A stretch of 40,248 nt of DNA from Actinoplanes oryzae (GTDB lineage: Bacteria; Actinomycetota; Actinomycetes; Mycobacteriales; Micromonosporaceae), in NCBI RefSeq assembly GCF_030757795.1, contig NZ_JAUQWH010000079.1, positions 1 to 40,248 on the forward strand. The letters run 5' to 3'. The translations under genes and the position numbers were made by a program. The notes below the pieces were generated by a model. The model was not told the origin of the DNA. It did not search any database and was given only the letters and a program-made list of their open reading frames with translations. Below, piece by piece: positions 8,272-15,790 of this stretch (its first letter is position 1; the number at the start of each line of letters is the position of its first letter).

Positions 8272-9253
8272 AGGCGCGGTGGCGGCCCCGGCGGGCGGGT
8301 TCCCAGGAGGCGTCGGTGCGCGGCTCGGGCATGGCCACGCTGGTGGCGGCGTCGGCGGCCTGCTCGTCCCAGGCGGAGACCGTGGCGGGGCGGGGGGCGC
8401 GGGGGCCCAGGTCGGTGAGCGGGACGTAGACGCGGGCGTCGACCGCCTCGGCGAGGAGCAGGGCGGCGACCAGGGCGGTCGGGCGTTCGGCGGGGTCCCT
8501 GTCGAGGCAGCGGGAGACCAGGTCGAGGACCTCCGGGGCGAGCCCCTCGATGACCGGCAGCGGGTCGGGGTTGCCGTAGCGCTGGGCCTGGACGAGGGCG
8601 GTGTGGGTCGCGACGGTCCAGGGGATGCGGCCGGAGAGGCAGTGGTAGAGCAGGACGCCCAGGGCGTACATGTCGGAGGCCGGGGTGGCGGGGACGCCCT
8701 CGAAGCGCTCCGGGGCGACGTAGGCGGGGGTGCCCATGACCGGGCCGTCGGGGTCGGGGTCGACGCTGCCCGCGGCGGCGGCGATGCCGAAGTCGAGGAC
8801 CTTGGCGCCCGACGGGGTGAGCATGATGTTGGACGGCTTGATGTCGCGGTGGACGACGTGCTGGGCGTGGGCGGCGGCGAGCGCGGCGGCGACCTCGGCG
8901 CAGACGCGGACGGCGATGCGCCAGTCGAGGGCGCCCGTGCGCAGGTGGGCGCTCAGGGTCTGGCCGTCGACGAGCTCCATGACGATGTACGGGACGTCGC
9001 GCCCCGGCTCGGGCGAGGTGCCGAAGTCGTGGACGCCGGCGACGTTGGGATGGGCGAGGCGGGCGGCGGAGCGGGCCTCGGCGCGGACCAGGTCGACGCC
9101 CTCGGTGACGCCGAGGGTGCCCTCGACGGCGGGTGCCATGATCTTGACGGCGACCGGGCGGTCGAGGACCTGGTCGTGGCCGCGCCAGACCTCGGCCATG
9201 CCGCCGATGCCGATGCGCTGCTCGAGCTGGTAACGCCCGCCCAGCATCCGCAT
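8267..9253 (-). CDS. Serine/threonine protein kinase, soluble (Hanks type)
   Basis: This 328-residue protein has all Hanks-kinase landmarks: glycine loop GIGGMAEV (15-22), VAVKI with catalytic Lys37, HRDIKPSN (HRD at 135-137), DFG (154-156), GTPAYVAPE, and the DMYALGVLLYHC helix. The kinase domain fills about residues 8-270. The short tail is Pro/Ala-rich, without a transmembrane segment or PASTA repeats, so it is probably cytoplasmic, unlike PknB. The start at 9253 (MRMLGGRYQLE) is chosen because GGGGGGA precedes it and the kinase fold begins at once; an ATG six bases further in is equally possible. It is monocistronic. Substrates are unknown, but the threonine-rich repeats in the membrane protein at 15791-18184 would be candidates. 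Confidence 0.95.
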   Translation of the reverse strand: MRMLGGRYQLEQRIGIGGMAEVWRGHDQVLDRPVAVKIMAPAVEGTLGVTEGVDLVRAEARSAARLAHPNVAGVHDFGTSPEPGRDVPYIVMELVDGQTLSAHLRTGALDWRIAVRVCAEVAAALAAAHAQHVVHRDIKPSNIMLTPSGAKVLDFGIAAAAGSVDPDPDGPVMGTPAYVAPERFEGVPATPASDMYALGVLLYHCLSGRIPWTVATHTALVQAQRYGNPDPLPVIEGLAPEVLDLVSRCLDRDPAERPTALVAALLLAEAVDARVYVPLTDLGPRAPRPATVSAWDEQAADAATSVAMPEPRTDASWEPARRGRHRAS

Positions 9254-9416
9254 CGGTGGTCCCCCCGGCTGTCGTCCGTCCCTGGTCAACCGGCTAGCTA
9301 CCCGGGCTTTGGGCTGCACAAACTCGGTCCACTCCGGCGGGTGGCGACCCCCGGAGATCGGTCACCGTGAGTAACGTCGCCGTGGCAACATGCCGGAAAC
9401 ATGCCCCGGGAACAAA

Positions 9417-9454
9417 CATGGCGGAACCCGTCCTTGTGGGAGGGTTCCGCCATG
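9417..9454. terminator. Strong hairpin, probable terminator of the glycosidase-like gene
   Basis: A perfect 13-base inverted repeat (CATGGCGGAACCC at 9417-9429, GGGTTCCGCCATG at 9442-9454) encloses a 12-base loop. It lies downstream of the minus-strand gene at 9577-10488 and upstream of the minus-strand kinase. There is no T-tract on either side. The rest of the 323-bp gap 9254-9576 holds no gene that I can support; it should contain the kinase promoter. Confidence 0.65.
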
Positions 9455-9576
9455 GTGGGCCGTGCGGCGCGGCCCCCGGGTGATGCCGGTGGCCGCCCAC
9501 GACCGGGCGTTATGGGTCCGACGCTAGGCGCCGTTGATCACCCTACGTCATCCGGGGCCTGGTCAGGTGACCCGGC

Positions 9577-10488
9577 TCATAGGACCTCGGTGCGCAGATC
9601 GTGGGCCCCGTCCGCGCGCGTCGCCTCGTAGTAGAGCCGGGTGCCGCCCGACGGCAGCGGCAGGACGCACAGGTAGCGCAGGCCGTTCGGGGCGTGCGGG
9701 CTGCCCAGCGGCTCGCCCTCCTCCGCGGTGAGCTGGCCGAAGCTGCCGTCGGCCAAGCGGGTGCCCCGGGCGGTGCCGGTGCGCTCCTCCCAGTTCTCCC
9801 CCGCGGTCGCGCGGCCGTCGTACGACGCGAGGATCGTGTCGCCGGACACCGACACCGAGGAGACGCGCACGCCCCGGGCGTCCCACTGCCCCGGACGGCC
9901 CGCGAGCGCCGTGCCGCGCCAGGTCCAGTGGACGCCGTCGGGGCTGGTCGCATACTCGGTGGTCATGCGGTCGGCGTCGTCCCACGACTCGAGGGGGTGC
10001 ACCGACGCCCAGAGGTGCCAGCCGTACTCGTCGTGGTGCAGCACGGGGTCCTTGACGCCGACCGTGTCGTCGCCCGCGAGCACGGTGACGGCGGGCGCGG
10101 TCGCGAGACCCTCGGGGGTGGCCGCCTCCAGCATGTCGACACGCCAGTGCTTGGTGCCCGGGGTGGCGGCGCTGACGTAGAGCCGCCACCTGCCCTCCGG
10201 CGTCCGCACGAGGGCCGGCCGCTCGAGGGACTCGGCGCCGAAGCGCTCCTTGTCGACCTCGGCGACGATCTCGAAGGTCTCGCCGTCGGCGGACCGGGCG
10301 ATCACGTTGGCGATGCCCCGCCCCTCGCCGATCGGCAGCCGGAGACGGTACGCAAGGTAGTAGTAACCGTCCGCGACGACCGCCGATGGGGCACCGGCCC
10401 ACGCTCCCGGCTCGTCACCGGGCGGCTCCACCACCACCGTCGACTCGTCCCAGCGTGGCAGCGACAGCGTCTGAGTTCCGATGGACAA
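9577..10488 (-). CDS. Five-bladed beta-propeller glycosidase-like protein
   Basis: The 303-residue protein resembles the GH43/GH117-type five-bladed propeller fold. Repeated blades carry aromatic-rich strands: GAPSAVVADGYYYLAYRL near the N-terminus, RPALVRTPEGRWRLYVS, VKDPVLHHDEYGWHLWAS in the middle, then YATSPDGVHWTW. The acidic residues on the inner strands fit an active site, but the exact catalytic set is not assignable. No signal peptide is seen, so it is probably cytoplasmic or has an unusual export route. The start is a TTG at 10486-10488 with GGAG just upstream. It lies downstream of, and co-oriented with, the sulfotransferase. Function is inferred from fold only. Confidence 0.7.
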   Translation of the reverse strand: MSIGTQTLSLPRWDESTVVVEPPGDEPGAWAGAPSAVVADGYYYLAYRLRLPIGEGRGIANVIARSADGETFEIVAEVDKERFGAESLERPALVRTPEGRWRLYVSAATPGTKHWRVDMLEAATPEGLATAPAVTVLAGDDTVGVKDPVLHHDEYGWHLWASVHPLESWDDADRMTTEYATSPDGVHWTWRGTALAGRPGQWDARGVRVSSVSVSGDTILASYDGRATAGENWEERTGTARGTRLADGSFGQLTAEEGEPLGSPHAPNGLRYLCVLPLPSGGTRLYYEATRADGAHDLRTEVL

Positions 10489-10584
10489 GGCGGCTCCATT
10501 CCGTGGCTACGGCGACACGACGAAGGGTATCCGCACTAGCATGCACCATCTATAGGCGTGATAGGAGTTCGGCAGGGGGTCGCC

Positions 10585-11520
10585 CTACGGCGCCTTGGCG
10601 TGGCGATCGACCGACAGCCAGTCGTCGTAGGTCTCCCCCGTCACGTCCTGCAGCAGCGCGATGTCGTCGGCGAACAGCGGCAGCAGCGCCTCCCGCTCGG
10701 CCGGCGTGGTGACCGGGCGCGGGCCGTTCTTGCGGTGCAGCAGGGTGAGCAGCGGGCCCCGGGCGGCGAGCCGCACCGGCACGGGGAACCGGTGCCCGAA
10801 GGTGCCGCCCGCGCGCAGCAGCGCCCGGAGCACCCGGTTGAGCTCGTTGTCCTCGACGACGTGCCGGTTGACGTTCTCCTTGGGGATCTCCCGCAGGAGG
10901 CCGGTCTCCACGCCCAGGAAGTCGCACACCCGGTCGAGCGTGGCGGCGGGGGCGTCCTTCAGCTCCCGGTAGCGCAGCAGCAGCACCTGCTCGCGGGGGA
11001 AGACCTTGTAGAGATGCTGGAGCTGCCTGCCGTACAGGCCGAGGCTGACGTAGTGCCAGAAGTCGGCCCACCCGGCGGCCTTGCGCTGCTCCTCGGCGCG
11101 GCAGGCGGCGAGGAAGTCGGCCTCCGGCTCCAGCCCGGCGTTCCACAGGTGCGTCCAGTTGGAGTGGGCACGGTCGACCGGGTCGCGGAGCAGCAGGATC
11201 AGCCGGGCGTCCGGGACGAGGGCGTGGATCCGGTCGTGCGAGCCGTGGTCGTACAGGTAGAAGGGGGTCGCCTCGCCCCGCAGCGTGCCCGCGGGCGCCG
11301 GAGCGAACAGCGCCTCGTAGTCGGCGCGCCGCCACACGTGCTCCTGGTAGGTCTGCACGTCACCCGGCCCGCCCGTCGCCGGCGGCCGGCCGTCGGTGAG
11401 GAAGAACTTGGGCTCCTTCACCGCGGGCAGGAAGAGGCCGGGATGCCGGACCAGGGCGGCGTGCAGGGCGGTGGTGCCGGCCTTGGGCACACCGGCGATC
11501 AGGAAATCGGGAAGCGGCAT
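10585..11520 (-). CDS. Sulfotransferase family protein
   Basis: This 311-residue protein has the PAPS-binding motifs of sulfotransferases: the 5'-phosphosulfate loop FLIAGVPKAGTTALHAAL at about residues 6-23 and the 3'-phosphate motif ARLILLLRDPVDRAHSNW near residue 105. The helix of VFPREQVLLLRYREL is also typical. The enzyme would move a sulfuryl group from PAPS to a hydroxyl, probably on a carbohydrate or secreted metabolite. The start at 11520 is chosen over an ATG 90 bases upstream because GAGGAGAG precedes it and the fold begins immediately. It borders the glycosyltransferase block, so sulfation of a surface glycan is plausible but unproven. Confidence 0.92.
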   Translation of the reverse strand: MPLPDFLIAGVPKAGTTALHAALVRHPGLFLPAVKEPKFFLTDGRPPATGGPGDVQTYQEHVWRRADYEALFAPAPAGTLRGEATPFYLYDHGSHDRIHALVPDARLILLLRDPVDRAHSNWTHLWNAGLEPEADFLAACRAEEQRKAAGWADFWHYVSLGLYGRQLQHLYKVFPREQVLLLRYRELKDAPAATLDRVCDFLGVETGLLREIPKENVNRHVVEDNELNRVLRALLRAGGTFGHRFPVPVRLAARGPLLTLLHRKNGPRPVTTPAEREALLPLFADDIALLQDVTGETYDDWLSVDRHAKAP

Positions 11521-11616
11521 GGTCTCTCCTCGATGTGCGGCAGCACCCCATGAAGTGACACTTACCCTACAGATCAAGTAGGCAATCGCCAGCGGTGCAC
11601 CCGCAGCCACCCGGCG

Positions 11617-11874
11617 TCAGGGCCGCCGGCGTCGCCACCAGGCGCGACGGCGGAAGCGCGGGCACGCCGCCGCCCCGCAGAAGGTGCACTCCGTCCCGCC
11701 GCGGTAGTGCTCGTGCGCCTGCCGCTCGTGCCCGCAGACACAGAGCGCTTCCGTCGCGGTCACCGGGTCACGCACCGTGCCGATGCGGGGGCGGAGCGGG
11801 CCGGCCGCCGGAGGGCTGTCATGCCCACAGCGTAGGCACAGCCGCGGAACAGACCCGTCAACGCGCCGAAACAA
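11617..11874 (-). CDS. Small Cys/His-rich protein, possible zinc-binding
   Basis: This frame encodes up to 85 residues with a compact C-terminal module, CVCGHERQAHEHYRGG followed by CTFCGAAACPRFRRR. Cys and His are spaced as in a small zinc finger, and the tail is very basic (WWRRRRP). Small proteins with a CGH...AHEHYR...CxxC...CPRFR pattern are familiar in actinomycetes but have no assigned role that I know of. The N-terminal half is less convincing, and a GTG about 39 codons inside (VRDPVTATEAL) may be the true start. It is separated from the sulfotransferase by about 96 bp. Confidence 0.6.
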   Translation of the reverse strand: MFRRVDGSVPRLCLRCGHDSPPAAGPLRPRIGTVRDPVTATEALCVCGHERQAHEHYRGGTECTFCGAAACPRFRRRAWWRRRRP

Positions 11875-12159
11875 CCGTCCTGCAACCGTGGCCTATACGC
11901 TCCGTGACATCACCGCGAGTGAGCGGGAACACTCGGGAAAATCGGAAATCACCATTTCCCGGAATTGCCTGCCCCTCGCGGCCCGCCTTTCCGGTAAGCC
12001 CGGGATCGGGCGTTTACCGCCCGCCACGACCCGCCTGTCCATTACGGGCTGTGATTGGTGGGGCGGATGGTCAACAAGATCACCCGTGAGCATAAGTCCT
12101 GCTCATCCGTCCGGTCAGGAGCGGCCGTGGGGTGATGAGGACCTCGGACCTTTGGTTAG

Positions 12160-12187
12160 TTGACGCTACGTAGCGTGTGGCTACAGT
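12160..12187 (+). promoter_or_regulatory. Candidate promoter with palindromic operator upstream of the first GT2 gene
   Basis: TTGACG (12160-12165) and TACAGT (12182-12187) are separated by 16 bp, a good match to the housekeeping sigma consensus. The perfect 12-base palindrome CGCTACGTAGCG (12164-12175) overlaps the -35 edge and spacer, where a bound repressor would block polymerase. The promoter would drive the gene starting at 12271 after a leader of about 75 bases. The rest of the 396-bp gap 11875-12270 is less GC-rich than the neighbouring genes and shows no gene I can support. Confidence 0.5.
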
Positions 12188-12270
12188 TGTCCGCAGAGCC
12201 CGGCGACCCGACGTTTCCGCTCCCGGAAAACGATGAAAGCGTCGCTCCTGCAGCCTCTGAAGGGAACGAC

Positions 12271-13269
12271 ATGCAGCTCCCCCCGTCCACCGGCAACACA
12301 GCGAGTAATCACAGTTCCTCACCCACTGTGAGCGTCGTGATCCCGACCCTGAACGAGGAGCGCAACCTCCCCCACGTCTTCGCGAAGCTGCCCGCCGGCA
12401 TCGACGAGGTGATCCTGGTGGACGGCGGCTCGGTGGACCGGACCGTGGCGGTCGCCCGCGAGCTGCGCCCCGACGTGGTGGTCGTGCACCAGACGCGTAC
12501 CGGCAAGGGGAACGCCCTGGCCTGTGGCTTCGCCGCCTGCACGAGCGACATCATCGTGATGATCGACGCCGACGGGTCCACCGACCCGGGCGAGATCCCG
12601 CTCTTCGTGGCGCAGCTGACCGACGGCGCCGACTTCGTCAAGGGCTCGCGCTTCTCGCACGGCGGGCACAGCCACGACATCACCAAGCTGCGCAAGCTCG
12701 GCAACGACGGGCTGAACCTGGTCGTCAACGTGCTCTTCGGCACCCGGTTCACCGACCTCTGCTACGGCTACAACGCCTTCTGGGCGCGGGTCGTGCCGAC
12801 GCTGGACCTGCCCGACGTCGCGCTGCCGCGCCCGACCGACGGCTCCAAGCTCTGGGGCGACGGCTTCGAGATCGAGACCATGATCAACATCCGGGCCGCC
12901 GCCGACGGCATGCGGGTCGGCGAGGTCGGCAGCGTCGAGCACGCCCGCATCCACGGGCAGAGCAACCTCAACACCTTCCGGGACGGCTTCCGCGTGCTGC
13001 GGACCATCTTCAGCGAGTACGGCCGGATGCGCCGGATGCGCCGCACGGGCGCCAACCGCTCCGGCGTGATCGTGCACCAGCGCCCCGGCACCGGCAACAC
13101 CCCGCCGGCGCACGCCCTCAACCGGGTCGTCAACCGCGCCCCGGCCGCGGGCAGCGCCGCCGACACCGACCCGCGCATGCACATCGCCAACGTCAACCGG
13201 GGCAGCCTGCGTCGCGAGGACCAGCGCGCCGCCCGCCCCCGCCACTCCCGCGTCACCAGCGAGGACTGA
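12271..13269 (+). CDS. GT2 family glycosyltransferase (dolichol-phosphate sugar synthase-like)
   Basis: This 332-residue protein has the GT-A core: VSVVIPTLNEERNLPHVF near residue 20, EVILVDGGSVDRT, then the metal-binding IDADGSTDP. TGKGNALACGF is also typical of polyprenyl-phosphate sugar transferases. No transmembrane helices are seen. The C-terminal 80 residues are basic and low in complexity, probably disordered. The start at 12271 is preferred to the upstream ATG at 12160 because AAGGGA lies eight bases ahead and the upstream part overlaps the candidate promoter. It is first in the surface-glycan block that runs to 19209. Confidence 0.92.
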   Translation: MQLPPSTGNTASNHSSSPTVSVVIPTLNEERNLPHVFAKLPAGIDEVILVDGGSVDRTVAVARELRPDVVVVHQTRTGKGNALACGFAACTSDIIVMIDADGSTDPGEIPLFVAQLTDGADFVKGSRFSHGGHSHDITKLRKLGNDGLNLVVNVLFGTRFTDLCYGYNAFWARVVPTLDLPDVALPRPTDGSKLWGDGFEIETMINIRAAADGMRVGEVGSVEHARIHGQSNLNTFRDGFRVLRTIFSEYGRMRRMRRTGANRSGVIVHQRPGTGNTPPAHALNRVVNRAPAAGSAADTDPRMHIANVNRGSLRREDQRAARPRHSRVTSED

Positions 13270-13407
13270 GCCCCCGCCCGCCCCCGCCGCGCGACCGGAC
13301 CCCGCTGCCCGGCCCCGCCGCACACCGCGGCGAGGGACAAGGCGCCGGCTGAGCCCCCGCAGCCGCCCCGCGTGCACCACCGCAGACCCGCCCGAGAGGT
13401 ACCCAGC

Positions 13408-14373
13408 GTGGAATCCACCCCCCGCCCCGCCGTCAGCATCGTCATCCCGTGCCACACCGAACGGCGCTGGGCGTCGATCGTCCGGACCGTCGCGGCCGCC
13501 AAGTCGCAGACCGTCGCGCCCGCCGAGATCGTCCTCGTGGTCGACCACAACCCGGCCCTGTTCCGCCGCGCCCGCCGCGACCTGGCCGGCGTGACGGTGC
13601 TCGAGAACCTGTACGCCCAGGGCGTCTCCGGCAACCGCAACACCGGCGCCTTCCACACGTCGACCTCGCTCATCGCGTTCCTCGACGACGACGTGACGAT
13701 GGGCCCGGAGTGGCTGGCGACGATGCTGACCGCGTTCGCCGACCCGCGGGTGGTCGGCGCCGGCAACGCGATCGACCCCGAGTGGGAGCGCGGCGCCCCG
13801 CGCTGGATGCCCGAGGAGTTCCTCTGGGCCGTCGGCGGGTCCTACCGCGGCATGCCGACGACCATGTCGCCGGTGCGCAACGTGTGGTCGGCCGGCATGG
13901 TGGTGCGCCGCAAGCCGTTCCTGGCGGTCGGCGGCTTCCGCACCGGCTTCGGCAAGCTGGGCAAGCAGAACCGCCCCGAGGACACCGAGCTGTGCCTGCG
14001 GATGAGCGCCCAGGACGGCGGCCACTGGATGTACGTCCCCGAGGCCCGCCTCCGCCACGACGTGCCCGCCGCGAGCTCGACCTTCCCCTGGTTCGTGCGC
14101 CGCTGCTACGCCGAGGGGCGGGGCAAGGTCGCCATGGCCGGGCTGCTCGACGGGTCGAAGAGCCTCGGCTCGGAGCAGAGCTACCTGAAGTCGCTGCCCG
14201 GGGCGGTCGCCCGCAACCTCGGGCTCGCCGTGCGCGGTCGCGGCGTGAACCACGTACTGAAGGCCGGGGGTGTGCTCGTGGGGGTTGCCGCCGCCGGCTG
14301 GGGCGGCGCCGTCGAGACCGTGGCCGCCCGCCGCGCCCCCCGTCCCGTCGTCAGCGCGGAGGTGGCCCGATGA
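13408..14373 (+). CDS. GT2 family glycosyltransferase
   Basis: The 321-residue protein opens with VSIVIPCHTERRW, carries the DXD-type motif IAFLDDDVTMGPEW, and ends its catalytic part with a PEDTELCLRM segment that supplies the catalytic-base region. A C-terminal hydrophobic stretch (AGGVLVGVAAAGWGGAV) may associate with the membrane. GTG at 13408 is chosen because GAGAGG lies upstream and the GT fold starts ten residues later; an ATG at 13372 is possible. Its stop overlaps the ATG of the next GT2 gene by four bases, so the two are coupled and probably act on one pathway. Confidence 0.92.
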   Translation: MESTPRPAVSIVIPCHTERRWASIVRTVAAAKSQTVAPAEIVLVVDHNPALFRRARRDLAGVTVLENLYAQGVSGNRNTGAFHTSTSLIAFLDDDVTMGPEWLATMLTAFADPRVVGAGNAIDPEWERGAPRWMPEEFLWAVGGSYRGMPTTMSPVRNVWSAGMVVRRKPFLAVGGFRTGFGKLGKQNRPEDTELCLRMSAQDGGHWMYVPEARLRHDVPAASSTFPWFVRRCYAEGRGKVAMAGLLDGSKSLGSEQSYLKSLPGAVARNLGLAVRGRGVNHVLKAGGVLVGVAAAGWGGAVETVAARRAPRPVVSAEVAR

Positions 14374-15683
14374 CCGCCGTCGAGGCCCCGGTCCTCGAGG
14401 AGAACCGCCCGGCGGTCGTCCTCGACCTCGACCTGGCCCAGCCGCTGCCCGCGGTGCCCGCCACGGGCGCGGACGGGCGGCGGATCGAGCGGGCGTGGGC
14501 CCTGGTCCGGCTGTTCACCGAGCCGCTGGGCACGGTGCTGGTGCCCGTACCGGCGAACGGTCTGGCCCCCACGGACCTGCAGCGCGCGATCGAGAGCGAG
14601 CTGGCGGACGAGCTGGCGTCGCGAGGCCTCGCCGGCGCGCCGGTGGACGGCATCACGCCCGCCGCCGAGCCCGCCTTCCTGGCCCGCCGCCGCGAGGTGC
14701 TCCGGAACGCCCCGCGGATCACCGTCGTCGTCTGCACCCGCGAGCGGCCCGGCGCGCTGGCCCGCTGCCTGGACAGCCTGCTCGCGCAGCAGTACCCCGA
14801 CTTCCGGGTGCTGGTCGTCGACAACGCCCCGGCCACCGACGCGACCGCCGAGGTCGTCCGCTCGGCCGCCCGCCGCGGCCCGGTGGACTACCTGGTCGAG
14901 CGCAAGGCCGGCCTGTCCTTCGCCCGCAACGCCGCGCAGGCCGCCGCGCCCGGCGAGATCCTCGCCTGGATCGACGACGACGAGTACGCGGACCCGCACT
15001 GGCTGGCCGAGATCGCCCGCGCCTTCGCCGACCACCCCGAGGCGGACGTCGTCTCCGGCGTGATCGTCCCGGCCGAGCTGGAGACGCAGGCGCAGCTGTG
15101 GTTCGAGCAGTTCGGCGGGCACAGCAAGGGGCGCGGCTTCCGGCCCGACACGTTCAGCCCGGCGACCGCCCACGTGCAGAGCCCGCTCTATCCGCTGCCG
15201 CCCTTCGGCACCGGGGCGAACATGACCTTCCGGCCGGGCGTCATCGAGCGCATCGGCGGCTGGGACAACGCGCTCGGCGCCGGCACGCCGGCCATGGGCT
15301 CCGAGGACACCCTCGCCTTCACCAAGGTGCTCGTTGACGGCGGCACGATCGTCTACCAGCCGACCGCGGTCACCCACCACTACCACCGGCGCGACCTGGC
15401 GGGCCTGCGCAAGCAGATGATCGGGTACGGCGCCGGGCTGACCGCCGCGTACACGAGCCTGCTGCTCGGCCGGCCCGCGCTGCTCTGGCCGCTGCTCAAG
15501 CTCGTGCCCGGCGCGCTGCGCGACCTCACCGGCAAGGACAGCCTGCGCGTGTCGACGCTGCGGGACGACTTTCCGCGGGAGCTGCTGGGCGCCAACAAGC
15601 GGGGCATGCTGGCCGGCCCCCGGCTCTACCTGAAGGGCCGCCGGGCCGCCCGGGCCAAGGTTCGCGCCGAGGTCAGCCGCTGA
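14370..15683 (+). CDS. GT2 family glycosyltransferase with N-terminal extension
   Basis: This 437-residue protein has about 115 residues of N-terminal extension before the GT-A domain (ITVVVCTRERPGALARCLDSLL). The domain contains the motif LAWIDDDEYADPHW, the acceptor-region GANMTFRP and the base-type motif GSEDTLAF. The extension (AWALVRLFTEPLGTVL and onward) has no motif I recognise. The C-terminus is amphipathic with a short hydrophobic stretch (LLGRPALLWPLLKLVPGAL). The start overlaps the previous gene (ATGA). Its donor and acceptor are unknown; context suggests an exported polysaccharide or glycoconjugate. Confidence 0.92.
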   Translation: MTAVEAPVLEENRPAVVLDLDLAQPLPAVPATGADGRRIERAWALVRLFTEPLGTVLVPVPANGLAPTDLQRAIESELADELASRGLAGAPVDGITPAAEPAFLARRREVLRNAPRITVVVCTRERPGALARCLDSLLAQQYPDFRVLVVDNAPATDATAEVVRSAARRGPVDYLVERKAGLSFARNAAQAAAPGEILAWIDDDEYADPHWLAEIARAFADHPEADVVSGVIVPAELETQAQLWFEQFGGHSKGRGFRPDTFSPATAHVQSPLYPLPPFGTGANMTFRPGVIERIGGWDNALGAGTPAMGSEDTLAFTKVLVDGGTIVYQPTAVTHHYHRRDLAGLRKQMIGYGAGLTAAYTSLLLGRPALLWPLLKLVPGALRDLTGKDSLRVSTLRDDFPRELLGANKRGMLAGPRLYLKGRRAARAKVRAEVSR

Positions 15684-15790
15684 TCGTGCAGTTCACCGGA
15701 CAATCACCCGAGAAGCGGGGCATTCTCGGAGCATATGGTGCAGAGGACGGACTTCCGGACGGCCGCGGCGACGAGCGAAGCGGCGGGCGC

